NCBI GenBank assembly: GCA_963702995.1
Contig: OY969783.1
Span: forward strand, 744,001 to 808,000
Direction of reading: 5' to 3'
DNA: 64,000 bases
DNA from: MFD04580-c1 sp963702995
GTDB lineage: Bacteria; Planctomycetota; Phycisphaerae; Tepidisphaerales; Tepidisphaeraceae
Shown here: positions 56,168 to 64,000 of the stretch, piece after piece
Numbering within the stretch: the first letter of the stretch is position 1
Layout of the letters: each line of letters starts with the position of its first letter
Translations under genes and position numbers: made by a program
The notes under the pieces: model-generated
The model's input: the letters and a program-made list of their open reading frames with translations, nothing else
What the model was told of the DNA's origin: nothing
Database searches by the model: none

Positions 56168-57803
56168 TCAAGGTTTTGTTACAGATATTTTATAGACCGA
56201 GTACTTACCGGACTTAAAGAGAAGCGGGAACGGGTAGTTGGTCGTTGTCAGCAGCACATCGCCGCCAAAACGCCGGGTAATCTCGGCAATCTGGGCTAAG
56301 CTCAGATGCTCGTAGAACTCCCGGCTTCGGTCGTCCATGGCGCCGCCCTGGTTGTCGTCGGCCTTCATCGCGCTCGTGTCGCCGGCAAGGGCTTCGATCC
56401 GTTCGCGCCATTCGCTCATCGCGTCGTAACGCATGGCGCTCCAGCTCGCGACGATTGGGCACTTGGCGAAATAGAGAACGTCCCGACGCCAGGGCGGCGC
56501 GACCACCACCGTTGACGGCGGCGTGTTGGATGAAACCCAACGGGCGGCGACGCGGAGGTCGTCGTCATCGCCATGAACCCACTCCCGCCACCGCAGCGGC
56601 GCCGTCTCGGCGGCGCGGGCGATTGGGTTGGGTAGGCACACGAAGACGAACGCCCCCAGCGCGGCGGCCACCGGCGCCGCGATCGATCCGCGCGATGACT
56701 TTGCCACCCGATCTCCCCCTCCGCTTACCCGCACCTGCTCCACCCACGCCCGAAGCACCGCGATCCACTGCCAGAAGAACAGGAGCATCGACAGGACAGC
56801 AAAAACTCGAAGCGGGTAGAGCTTGACCAGGTCAAAGCGGCCGGCGGCCCGCGCAGGAGGCCGAACAGGAAGAAAGCCGCCAGCGCCAGCTCGAATCGAA
56901 ACAAGGCCTGGACGCTTCGATCGTCGCGGAAGACCCGCGCATGAGCGACACTGAACCCCACCATCAGCGCGAGCACGATCAGCTTGATCCGCCGAAATGA
57001 GAAAGGGTCAAGGCAGTCCGGCAGGACCGTCTGGACCAGATAGCGCGATTCCTCCGGCGTGATCGCATGACTCCCGAGCACCAGGGGCAGAGAGGTCAGC
57101 AACCCCGGCAACGAGCAGACCGCGCCCCACAGGACGAACGGCGCCATCCGCCGCCACGGGCCGGTCGGGGCCAGTGCGAGCGCCAATGCCGCTCCGCCCC
57201 ACATGCCGACCGCCGAGTGGAACGAGAAGGCGAGCCCGGTCAGCGCACCGCCCACGCCAGGCGGCCGCGTAGGCCCGCGTCAATCGCGAAGAACAAAAAG
57301 ATGTAGGCGATGCACTTGGCTTCGAACGTCGCGATCACCCATTCGAGCGACACGAACGATTGCCGCTCCAGCAGCCAGAGGGCGACGCCCAGAAACACCG
57401 CCCACGAGGGGAGCTTGAAGTGACGCCCGACTCGAAGGATCCCGACGAAGGCCAGCGCCCAACAGCTCAAGCGGCCGATCCAGCCGAGCCACTCCAGCGG
57501 CATCACCAGCGTGAGCCAGCCCACCGCGTGGTTGAAGACCGAGTGGCCCGCCGTGGGCTCAAGGAAGGTCCAATCGCCTTCAAGGAAGTGCGGGTGCCAG
57601 GCCCGGTAAACGTACAGGAGGTAGACGAGTTCGTTGCTGGCGGGGACGCGTGAGCCGTCCCGGTTGCAAAGGAGCGCGTAGAGGCACAGGAGGGCGATCT
57701 GGACGGCGGGGTTGTCGCGGACGGCCGCCAGCGGCTTCCACATAATTTCGGGCCTCGGGCTTAAATCGGGCTCTTCCACGCGTGCGGCCGGACGGGCCGT
57801 CAT
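56168..57803 (-). CDS. Polytopic membrane protein of unknown function; two frame breaks
   Basis: Read across breaks near 57248 and 56845 this is a protein of about 545 aa with many hydrophobic helices, such as LLCLYALLCNR, FLGVALWLLERQSFVSLEWV, FVLWGAVCSLPGLLTSLPLV and LSMLLFFWQWIAVLRAWVEQ. The final 200 residues form a soluble tail with VAARWVSSNTPPSTVVVAPP and LSLAQIAEITRRFGGDVLLT. Layout resembles GT-C or O-antigen-type membrane proteins with a terminal soluble region, but I cannot name the family. It lies upstream of the polysaccharide run on the same strand and is divergent from msrA. Confidence 0.65.
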
Positions 57804-57962
57804 GGACAAATTCGTCGTTTTCCTGTCATGGCTCCATCCGCGGCGCGAATAAAACGCCGCCGGGCGCGGTATTCAAGGGCTGGCGGGGGCGTTCGGCAGT
57901 CCCCTGATGCCCCGCCGCCTACTATCAGCAGCCGGGGCAACAGGGCCCGGCTTGGAGGAACT

Positions 57963-58673
57963 GTGACCCGAGTTAAACTTGCACAGCGTTTATCTTTGAA
58001 GGGAGTCGTCATCATGGCGTTGTCCAGCCTATTCGGGGCGGCCTGCCAGCAGCCGGCCCGCGCGGCGGCGGAGCTTCCCAAGGCCCAGCTTGAGCTAGCG
58101 TCCGATAAGACCGCCAAGCCCGGCGAGATCGTCGTTGCAGGCGGATGCTTCTGGTGCGTCGAAGGAGTCTTTGACCAGCTCAAGGGGGTTACCAAGGCCG
58201 TGTCCGGCTATGCCGGCGGGAGCAAGGCGACGGCCACCTATCGCCAGGTCTGCAACGGCGACACGGGCCACGCCGAAGCGGTAAGGATCACCTACGACCC
58301 CGCGGTCATTACCTACGCCGAACTGCTCCGCGTCTTTTTCACGACGCACGACCCGACCACCAAGGACGCCCAGGGCCCCGACCACGGCACGCAGTACCGT
58401 TCGGCGATCTTCTACGAGAACGACGATCAAAAGCACGTCGCCGAGGCCTACATCAAGCAGTTGAACGACGCCAAGATGTTCCCCGCGCCGATCGTAACGA
58501 CTGTAGAGCCCCTGAAGCCCGAGGCGTTCTACCCCGCCGAGGACTATCATCAGGATTATGTCGCGTGCAACCCGCACAACCCCTACGTGCGATATCACGC
58601 CCTCCCGAAGATCGACAAGGTTCGTGAGAAGTTCAAGAATGAGGTAAAGCCGGAGACGCAGCCGGCGAAGTAG
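57963..58673 (+). CDS. msrA: Peptide methionine sulfoxide reductase A, probable lipoprotein
   Basis: Reduces methionine-S-sulfoxide in proteins. The catalytic GGCFWCVEGVFDQLKGV motif is present, followed by SGYAGG, GDTGHAEAVRITYDP and PDHGTQYRSAIFY. The GTG at 57963 has a perfect GGAGG 5 bp upstream (57954-57958) and gives an N-terminal signal ending in lipobox FGAAC, so the enzyme is probably an exported lipoprotein that repairs envelope proteins. About 236 aa. The frame extends upstream to 57828 but that part looks non-coding. Confidence 0.93.
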   Translation: MTRVKLAQRLSLKGVVIMALSSLFGAACQQPARAAAELPKAQLELASDKTAKPGEIVVAGGCFWCVEGVFDQLKGVTKAVSGYAGGSKATATYRQVCNGDTGHAEAVRITYDPAVITYAELLRVFFTTHDPTTKDAQGPDHGTQYRSAIFYENDDQKHVAEAYIKQLNDAKMFPAPIVTTVEPLKPEAFYPAEDYHQDYVACNPHNPYVRYHALPKIDKVREKFKNEVKPETQPAK

Positions 58674-58743
58674 GGCGACGAGGTTATCCAACACAACCAA
58701 CAAGCCAAAATCCAAATCGCGAAATCCGAAAGAATGCTCAAAA

Positions 58744-58797
58744 GGGAAAAAGGAAGAAATCGGACCGGGGCCACCGCGGCGGTTTCTTCTTTTTCCC
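58744..58797. terminator. Hairpin after msrA
   Basis: GGGAAAAAGGAAGAAA (58744-58759) pairs with TTTCTTCTTTTTCCC (58783-58797), one bulge, and T-rich sequence follows. It may terminate msrA and is flanked by further A/T-rich inverted sequence (58700-58840). Confidence 0.65.
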
Positions 58798-58916
58798 TGT
58801 TTGGGTTTCCTTGGGATTTCGTGTTCTGATTTTCCCTTTGGACGACTGCCCGCCCCGCGGCCGTTCCCCACGGCTTCCCGTTCGGCTATCCTCCCGGCGG
58901 CCCTGGGAGGACCTCC

Positions 58917-59216
58917 ATGTACATTGTCAGTGTGACCCTTTTCGTCAAGCCCGAATGCGTCGAGCAGTTCAAGGCTGCCACGCTCGATAACGCCCGCAAT
59001 ACGCGGAGGGAGCCGGGCAACGTCCGCTTTGACGTGCTTCAGGCGGCCGACAACCCCAACCAATTCCAGCTCTACGAGGCCTATCACGGGCCCGAGGGTT
59101 TCGCCGCCCACCAAACGACCACCCACTATGCCCGATGGCGCGATTCGGTGGGGGAATGGCTTTCGCAGCCGCGAACGGCGGTGAAGTCGAACAGCCTTTT
59201 TTTCGGCGATGAATAG
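58917..59216 (+). CDS. ABM-domain (antibiotic biosynthesis monooxygenase-like) protein
   Basis: A 99-aa single-domain protein of the dimeric alpha-beta-barrel ABM family (LsrG/YgiN type). It shows YIVSVTLFVKPECVEQFKAA, NTRREPGNVRFDVL and FQLYEAYHGPEGFAAHQTTT. GGGAGGA lies 5 bp before the ATG. Members act as monooxygenases, isomerases or heme-degrading enzymes, so substrate is open. A possible start of the next gene (59209) would overlap its end by 8 bp. Confidence 0.88.
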   Translation: MYIVSVTLFVKPECVEQFKAATLDNARNTRREPGNVRFDVLQAADNPNQFQLYEAYHGPEGFAAHQTTTHYARWRDSVGEWLSQPRTAVKSNSLFFGDE

Positions 59217-59262
59217 TGGTGTCGCGTTGAACCGCCGGCCGCCCGATCTCGCTCTATCGCTC

Positions 59263-60210
59263 ATGGGATACGCACGGACGATTCTGTTCGCGGTCGGTCT
59301 TTCGCTTGCGGGCGGGGCGGGGTGCGCTCACGTGGAGAAAGTCGAGCCGCCCCCGGTCACCGACGCGATGGCCAAGGTGGTGTCGGACATCAACGCCGCC
59401 AACCTGCGCCTCCCGACGCTTTGGGCACGACAGTCGTACGAGGCGACGCTGATCGATGACAAGAAGGAATCGCACTTTATCAACGGCGACGGGGCGCTGC
59501 TGTTCCGGCGGCCGATGGGGATGCTGGTCGCAGGCAACAAAGTCGGCGTCGGGCGCGTCTTCGAGATTGGCAGCACGGAAGAGCGTTACTGGCTGAAGGT
59601 GAACGACACGAAGTTGAATCAGATGTGGTGGGGGAAGTACGAGAACCTCGGCAAGCCATGCGTCCAGTCGGTGCCAGTCCAGCCGAACATGGTCTTCGAA
59701 GTGCTCGGCGTGGGGCTGTTCAACACGGATTTCACCGCGTCGCCTGCGCCGGTCATGCGCTATAACCCGGATGCCGACGCGTACATGTTCGTCTGGGTCG
59801 CGCCGATGGCCCACCCGCCGCGGTACGCCGCGCAAAAGGAGATCTGGTACGATCGCAGCACCAAGCTCCCGAGCCTGGTGATCCTGTTTGACGAGGACGG
59901 GCGAGTGGCGCTGCGAGCGCGGTTGAGCAAGCATCAGAAGGTGCCGCTGGAGGATGCGCCCGAGTCGGCGTGGCCGTCGGTGGCGACGCACTACCAGCTT
60001 TACTTCCCCCCAAATGGCACGAAGATGTCGTTCGACCTGAGCGACATGGCCCTCGAGAAGAACGGCGTGCCGACCCGAAAAGGGATCGTCTTTCCCGGCG
60101 AAACCCCCGACGAGGCCGGCGCCGACAAGGTGATACAGCTTGATAAGCACTGCGGCGAACCCCCGGAACAGACATCATCCCTTCCTCATCCCACCGCGGG
60201 CGCGCGGTAG
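59263..60210 (+). CDS. Unrecognised lipoprotein
   Basis: A protein of about 315 aa I do not recognise. From the ATG at 59263 it has a compact signal (YARTILFAVGLSLAGGAGC) with lipobox AGGAGC, so it is lipid-anchored. An upstream ATG at 59209 would lengthen the N-region and overlap the ABM gene. The body contains GALLFRRPMGMLVAGNKVGV and EIWYDRSTKLPSLVILFDED, which recall outer-membrane lipoprotein-sorting folds (LolA/LolB-like), but the match is weak. The RDD gene downstream overlaps if its TTG start is used. Confidence 0.65.
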   Translation: MGYARTILFAVGLSLAGGAGCAHVEKVEPPPVTDAMAKVVSDINAANLRLPTLWARQSYEATLIDDKKESHFINGDGALLFRRPMGMLVAGNKVGVGRVFEIGSTEERYWLKVNDTKLNQMWWGKYENLGKPCVQSVPVQPNMVFEVLGVGLFNTDFTASPAPVMRYNPDADAYMFVWVAPMAHPPRYAAQKEIWYDRSTKLPSLVILFDEDGRVALRARLSKHQKVPLEDAPESAWPSVATHYQLYFPPNGTKMSFDLSDMALEKNGVPTRKGIVFPGETPDEAGADKVIQLDKHCGEPPEQTSSLPHPTAGAR

Positions 60211-62044
60211 CGCGCGGGCCGCTGTCCCCCCGCGGCCGCGGGGCGCCGGAGGCGGCCGCGAGGGCCTCGGTTGGGCTCCCTTCCGCCTCGCACTCCTTGC
60301 CGCGCTCATTCTAATGGCTAACGCCGCCGCCCACGCGGACGCGCCGGCTCGCCCGCACCAGGACCTGCTGGCGCAGGGGAGCCTGGACGAACGGACCGAT
60401 CGCTCCGACTGGGTCTGGGTCGCCCGCGTCGTCCCATCGGCGGCCTCGCCCGGTGAAGCGACGACGACCGTCTACGTCCGCAAGTCCGGCGGGAGCCAAT
60501 GGGCCGAGCTGGCCCGCGGTCTCGGCGGCCGCGCCGTCTCCATCGCCAGCCGCGGCGAGCAGGTCGCGCTGCTGCTGGACAACGGCGAATGGGTCATCGT
60601 CTCCATCGATCCGTCCGCGGGGCTCTCGTCCGGGCGCCCGCTGAATGTGAACGGCGGGGCGATCGTCGCCCTGAGCAACGACCGGGCGACGTACTGGGCC
60701 GCCGCGCGGCTCCCCGGCGGGATCGCCGCGCTGCCCGAGGCGCTGTCGGATCAGCCCGCCGGAACGCCCGCCACGCCCGGGACAGCCGCGACCACGGCGC
60801 CCGCGCCGTCCGTGACCACGCGCCCAACGACGGCCACCAACCCCTCCGTCGCGTCGGCGACGACTGGGCCGTCGATCATGTCGGCGCCACTCGCCGACAC
60901 GTTGTCGATCCTGCGCCTCGGCTCGTCCGGCTGGGTCGGCGTCAGCGACATCCCCAGAGACTTCGCCGGGCCCAATAGCGACTTCACGTTCGCGCTGGTT
61001 GAAGACGTCCCCTGGCTCGCCGTGCGAACCGGGAAGGGCCTCGTCCGGCTCTATCACCTGGTGACGGCGAACGAGGCCGCCGGCGCCCCCCTTCCGACGA
61101 CCACCGCCGCCATCGCCGCGCCGGCGACCAGCCGATCTTCGACCCCACGCTGGGCGTCAGTCGCCACGGCGAAAATCAGCGAAAGCACGGGCTCGATCAA
61201 GCTCCTGACGGGCGCTCCGTCGCCCGTCCTTTGGGCGAGCGGCCCATTCGGGGCGGCCGACGAGGTCTTCATCTTCGGGCGCGACGGCACGTCGCGGCGC
61301 GTGACCCTGGACGGAACGAAAGAAAGCGGCGCAACGATGCGGGCGGCCGCCTACGCCGCAGGCGCGATCCGAGCGGTCTACGCATCAAGCACTGGCGCCC
61401 TGTTCGAACAGAGCTTCGACCACCAGACCGGCCAGGCGGCTGTCGCGGCGGCGCCCATCGTCCTGCCCAAGTCCGAGCCGCTGATCTGGGAAGCGTTTCG
61501 CGGCATGATTATTGTCGGCGCGATGGTCTACGCGATGACGGCCTCCTATTCGCGACGCGAGTCGATCCGCGAGGTGAAGCTCGAATCCATCACGTTCAAG
61601 CTCGCGCCGCTGCCGGTCCGGGCGCTTGCGGGGGTCATTGACGCGCTGCCGGTCCTCGCGGCGATGCTCTTCCAGGCGTGGCGGGTGGGGTCGGGCGCGG
61701 CGTCCGGCTTCGATATGGTCGGCGAGCTCGTTTTCTGGCTCATGGTCCTCGTCTACGTCGCCCACACGGCCATCACGGAAATCATGACCGGTCGCTCGCT
61801 GGGCAAGATGATCTTTGGGTTGCGGGTCGTCGGCCTCGACGGCACGCCGGCAACGCGGAACCAGGTGTTGACGCGTAACGCCCTTCGGGTCATCGACGCC
61901 GGCCTGATGTTCCTCCCGCTGGTCCTGGTCCCATTCTCGCCGCTTCAGCAGCGCGCCGGCGACGCGGCCGCCGGGACGCTGGTCGTGACAAAGGCCGACC
62001 CGAACACCGCCACAGACACGCCGGAACCGGGCTCGCCGGCCTGA
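60140..62044 (+). CDS. RDD-family membrane protein with large extracytoplasmic domain
   Basis: About 635 codons in frame from a TTG. A signal-like segment (FRLALLAALILMANAAAHAD) occurs near residue 50, then about 380 residues of soluble sequence with Thr/Pro-rich linker and repeated GxxxxxVSIxSRGEQVALLL-type strands. The C-terminal 170 residues contain an RDD domain: PLPVRALAGVIDALPVLAAM, then GRSLGKMIFGLRVVGLDG, with about four helices. No ATG precedes the signal segment in frame; the true start may be TTG 60140 or a frame slip may hide it. Function unknown. Confidence 0.72.
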   Translation: MISTAANPRNRHHPFLIPPRARGSARAAVPPRPRGAGGGREGLGWAPFRLALLAALILMANAAAHADAPARPHQDLLAQGSLDERTDRSDWVWVARVVPSAASPGEATTTVYVRKSGGSQWAELARGLGGRAVSIASRGEQVALLLDNGEWVIVSIDPSAGLSSGRPLNVNGGAIVALSNDRATYWAAARLPGGIAALPEALSDQPAGTPATPGTAATTAPAPSVTTRPTTATNPSVASATTGPSIMSAPLADTLSILRLGSSGWVGVSDIPRDFAGPNSDFTFALVEDVPWLAVRTGKGLVRLYHLVTANEAAGAPLPTTTAAIAAPATSRSSTPRWASVATAKISESTGSIKLLTGAPSPVLWASGPFGAADEVFIFGRDGTSRRVTLDGTKESGATMRAAAYAAGAIRAVYASSTGALFEQSFDHQTGQAAVAAAPIVLPKSEPLIWEAFRGMIIVGAMVYAMTASYSRRESIREVKLESITFKLAPLPVRALAGVIDALPVLAAMLFQAWRVGSGAASGFDMVGELVFWLMVLVYVAHTAITEIMTGRSLGKMIFGLRVVGLDGTPATRNQVLTRNALRVIDAGLMFLPLVLVPFSPLQQRAGDAAAGTLVVTKADPNTATDTPEPGSPA

Positions 62045-62064
62045 CACCGCTTGCTGGCTTTCGG

Positions 62065-63099
62065 TCAATGCACGCCCCGCGCCGCCGCGCGAACGCGGTC
62101 CAGCCAGGCGGCCAGGTCGGCCGCCATCGGAAGCTCGAACCCGATCACGCGGCCGCTGACCGGGTGCCGGAGCTCCAGCGCCGCCGAATGGAGCGCCAGT
62201 CGCGGCGCACCGCTTCGATCGGCACCGGCTTCCGTCTCGCCCGGCTTTCGATGGTAGACCGTCTCCCCGCAGAGGGGATGGCCGATCTCGCTCAGGTGGA
62301 TTCGGATCTGATGTGTCCTGCCGGTGTCGAGCCGGCACTCGACGAGCGTGAGCTGATCGTTCGGGTACTCGATCGGCTCGACAAAGGTCCGGGCGAACTT
62401 GGCGGCCGCGTCAACGGCATCGGCCCGGATGCTGCCGCGTAGGCCATCGCCGCGGTCGCGGACGACGCGCGTTTCGATCGTCCTTGCCGCGGCGAGGCGG
62501 CCGTGAACCACGGCGTGATACGTCCGCTTCACCTCGTGCCGCGCGAACATGCGGGTGAGCGACGCCTCGGCCGCAGGCGACAGTGCGTACAGCATCAGCC
62601 CGCTCGTATCGCGGTCCAGCCGGTGCACCGGGCGAACGCGCGGGGCTGCGTGCCCGGGCCGTGCGGCCCGCGACTTTGGACGCGCTTGAGGCGATGAGCG
62701 ATCGCCAAGCAGCCGCGCCACGACCTCGTCGAGCGTGGGCTGGCGGGCCTTTCGGTCTTCGGGCCAGCCGCGTTCTTCGACGCGGCGCTCGGAGAGGATC
62801 CCCGGCGGCTTGTCGATGATCACCAGGTCGGTGTCGTGATGGAGTACCCGAACGGCCGCCTCCGGGGCGGGGGAGGTTGGCGCTCCTAGAATCTCCAAGG
62901 TTTCGCCGGCGCGGAGGCGGCGGGCGTCGTCCAGGCAGACGGAGCCACTTATGCGCACTTTTCGTTCGGCGATGAGGCGGCGGGCTTCGGTCCAGCTCGC
63001 CCCTGTCACGCGCATCCGAACCGCGGCCGCCAGCGTGCGGCCGGCAGACTCGGGCGGGATGGGCAGCGGCGATGACGCGTCAGGCATGGAACGATTCAT
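62065..63099 (-). CDS. RluA-family pseudouridine synthase with S4 domain
   Basis: Converts uridine to pseudouridine in rRNA. The N-terminal S4 RNA-binding domain (TEARRLIAERKVRISGSVCL) is followed by DLVIIDKPPGIL and the catalytic HRLDRDTSGLMLY, whose Asp is the nucleophile, then LDTGRTHQIRIHLSEIGHPL. 344 aa. Which uridine is modified cannot be told from sequence. It is divergent from cysD. Confidence 0.93.
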   Translation of the reverse strand: MNRSMPDASSPLPIPPESAGRTLAAAVRMRVTGASWTEARRLIAERKVRISGSVCLDDARRLRAGETLEILGAPTSPAPEAAVRVLHHDTDLVIIDKPPGILSERRVEERGWPEDRKARQPTLDEVVARLLGDRSSPQARPKSRAARPGHAAPRVRPVHRLDRDTSGLMLYALSPAAEASLTRMFARHEVKRTYHAVVHGRLAAARTIETRVVRDRGDGLRGSIRADAVDAAAKFARTFVEPIEYPNDQLTLVECRLDTGRTHQIRIHLSEIGHPLCGETVYHRKPGETEAGADRSGAPRLALHSAALELRHPVSGRVIGFELPMAADLAAWLDRVRAAARGVH

Positions 63100-63271
63100 C
63101 CAAACCGATTCGTCGGCGCCGGTCCAGTGGGACGTCGCTCGCCGGTCGAGCCGTCACGGGGAGAAACTCGGCCCACGCGCGAATCGTACGAATGGAGTCG
63201 TCGGCTTGCAGGTACGGGCCGGGTTCCACTAAGGTGGTTGCCTCACTAGACGACCCGGCAATAAGGACCTG

Positions 63272-64000
63272 ATGAGCAGTTACAACCTCACCCACCTGAA
63301 ACAGCTCGAAGCGGAGAGCATTCACATCATCCGCGAAGTCGCGGCCGAGTTTGAAAAACCGGTGATGCTCTACTCGATCGGCAAGGATTCTTCGGTCATG
63401 GTCCGCCTGGCGCAGAAGGCTTTCAGCCCCGGGCGGCTTCCGTTCCCACTCATGCACGTGAACACCACGTGGAAGTTCCGCGAGATGATCAGCTTCCGCG
63501 ATAAGTTCTGCGCGGACAATGGCTTCGACCTGATCGAGTACATCAACGAGGAGGGCGTGCGAGAGGGCGTGAACCCCTTCGACTACGGCTCGAACAAGTA
63601 CACCGCCATCATGAAGACCCAGGCCCTCAAGGCCGCGTTGAACCAATACGGCTTCGATGCCGCCTTCGGCGGCGCCCGTCGCGATGAGGAGAAGAGCCGG
63701 GCGAAGGAGCGCGTCTATTCCTTCCGCGACCGGCTTCACCAGTGGGACCCGAAGAACCAGCGCCCCGAGCTGTGGAACCTGTACAACGGCAAGGTCAACA
63801 AGGGGGAGTCGATCCGCGTCTTCCCCCTAAGCAACTGGACCGAGCTGGACGTGTGGCAGTACATCCACCTGGAGAACATCCCGATCGTCCCCCTCTACTT
63901 CGCGGCCGCCCGCCCGGTGGTCGAACGGGACGGGAACCTGATCATGGTGGACGACGACCGCATGCGTCTGGCGCCGGGCGAAAAGCCCAAGCAAAAAGTC
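63272..64000 (+). CDS. cysD: Sulfate adenylyltransferase subunit 2 (CysD), 5' part cut by window end
   Basis: Smaller subunit of ATP sulfurylase, which makes adenosine 5'-phosphosulfate from sulfate and ATP. The reading frame opens at 63272 after AAGGA and stays open for 243 codons to the window end. Signatures: MLYSIGKDSSVMVRLAQKAF (PP-loop SGGKDS-like), HVNTTWKFREMI, GGARRDEEKSRAKERVYSFR and VFPLSNWTELDVWQYI. The usual length is about 300 aa, so roughly 55 residues lie beyond the window. A cysN partner is expected downstream. Confidence 0.95.
   Translation, partial: MSSYNLTHLKQLEAESIHIIREVAAEFEKPVMLYSIGKDSSVMVRLAQKAFSPGRLPFPLMHVNTTWKFREMISFRDKFCADNGFDLIEYINEEGVREGVNPFDYGSNKYTAIMKTQALKAALNQYGFDAAFGGARRDEEKSRAKERVYSFRDRLHQWDPKNQRPELWNLYNGKVNKGESIRVFPLSNWTELDVWQYIHLENIPIVPLYFAAARPVVERDGNLIMVDDDRMRLAPGEKPKQKV

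Overview
The window looks like a chromosome segment of a GC-rich member of the Planctomycetota, possibly Phycisphaerae-like. The taxon is inferred from gene content: a PSC1/PSD1 cytochrome gene paired with a DUF1501 gene, three large secreted proteins with an N-terminal LEPR-XLL-like motif, Tat-secreted Gfo/Idh/MocA and DUF1501 proteins, and type III plus type II glutamine synthetases. No rRNA, tRNA, CRISPR array, prophage or replication origin was seen.

Layout: 1-1.4 kb, mscL and a TMEM175-type channel. 1.4-7.8 kb, one giant minus-strand surface protein (sugar-dehydrogenase propeller, PKD, four CBM6, Fn3, Kelch). 8.3-11.3 kb, CbiX-like chelatase and an M28 peptidase lipoprotein, divergent from hyuA-hyuB (11.3-15.1 kb). 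15.3-17 kb, PQQ-type propeller protein. 17.2-21 kb, hflX, CHAD protein, NIF3-like protein. 21-26.4 kb, a folate (PABA) locus in which pabB and a pabC-like gene flank two Uma2 genes, one hit at its 3' end by an ISAs1-family element with a perfect 10-bp target duplication. 26.5-29 kb, three tandem copies of an unrecognised membrane-anchored family. 29-33.6 kb, GSIII, adenylate kinase, GSII. 34-40.6 kb, PIN/TRAM membrane protein, then PSD1 and DUF1501. 40.9-44.4 kb, secreted LCAT-like lipase. 44.8-47.5 kb, secreted Gfo/Idh/MocA protein and beta-carbonic anhydrase. 47.7-57.8 kb, a minus-strand surface-polysaccharide cluster whose enzymes resemble the diacetamido-uronic acid (Wbp) pathway. 58-64 kb, msrA, ABM protein, a lipoprotein, an RDD membrane protein, an RluA-type pseudouridine synthase and the 5' part of cysD, cut by the window end.

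About sixteen reading-frame breaks occur in genes whose fragments are otherwise stop-free and conserved. Several sit in short G/C runs and they hit housekeeping-type genes too, so I read most as consensus indels, not decay. Such genes are annotated across the break. A separate in-frame TGA in the third paralogue near 28.8 kb is a different kind of lesion.

Intergenic DNA is rich in dispersed palindromes of three families: 7-bp arms around a 3-4 nt spacer with several alternative core sequences; long imperfect palindromes sharing a gtgaacgccaagacgcc arm; and a CCCTCTCCCATG hairpin with a 4-nt loop. The most novel material is the three-gene family at 26.5-29 kb, the giant CBM6/Kelch protein, the Wbp-like cluster without a UDP-sugar 6-dehydrogenase, and these repeat families.
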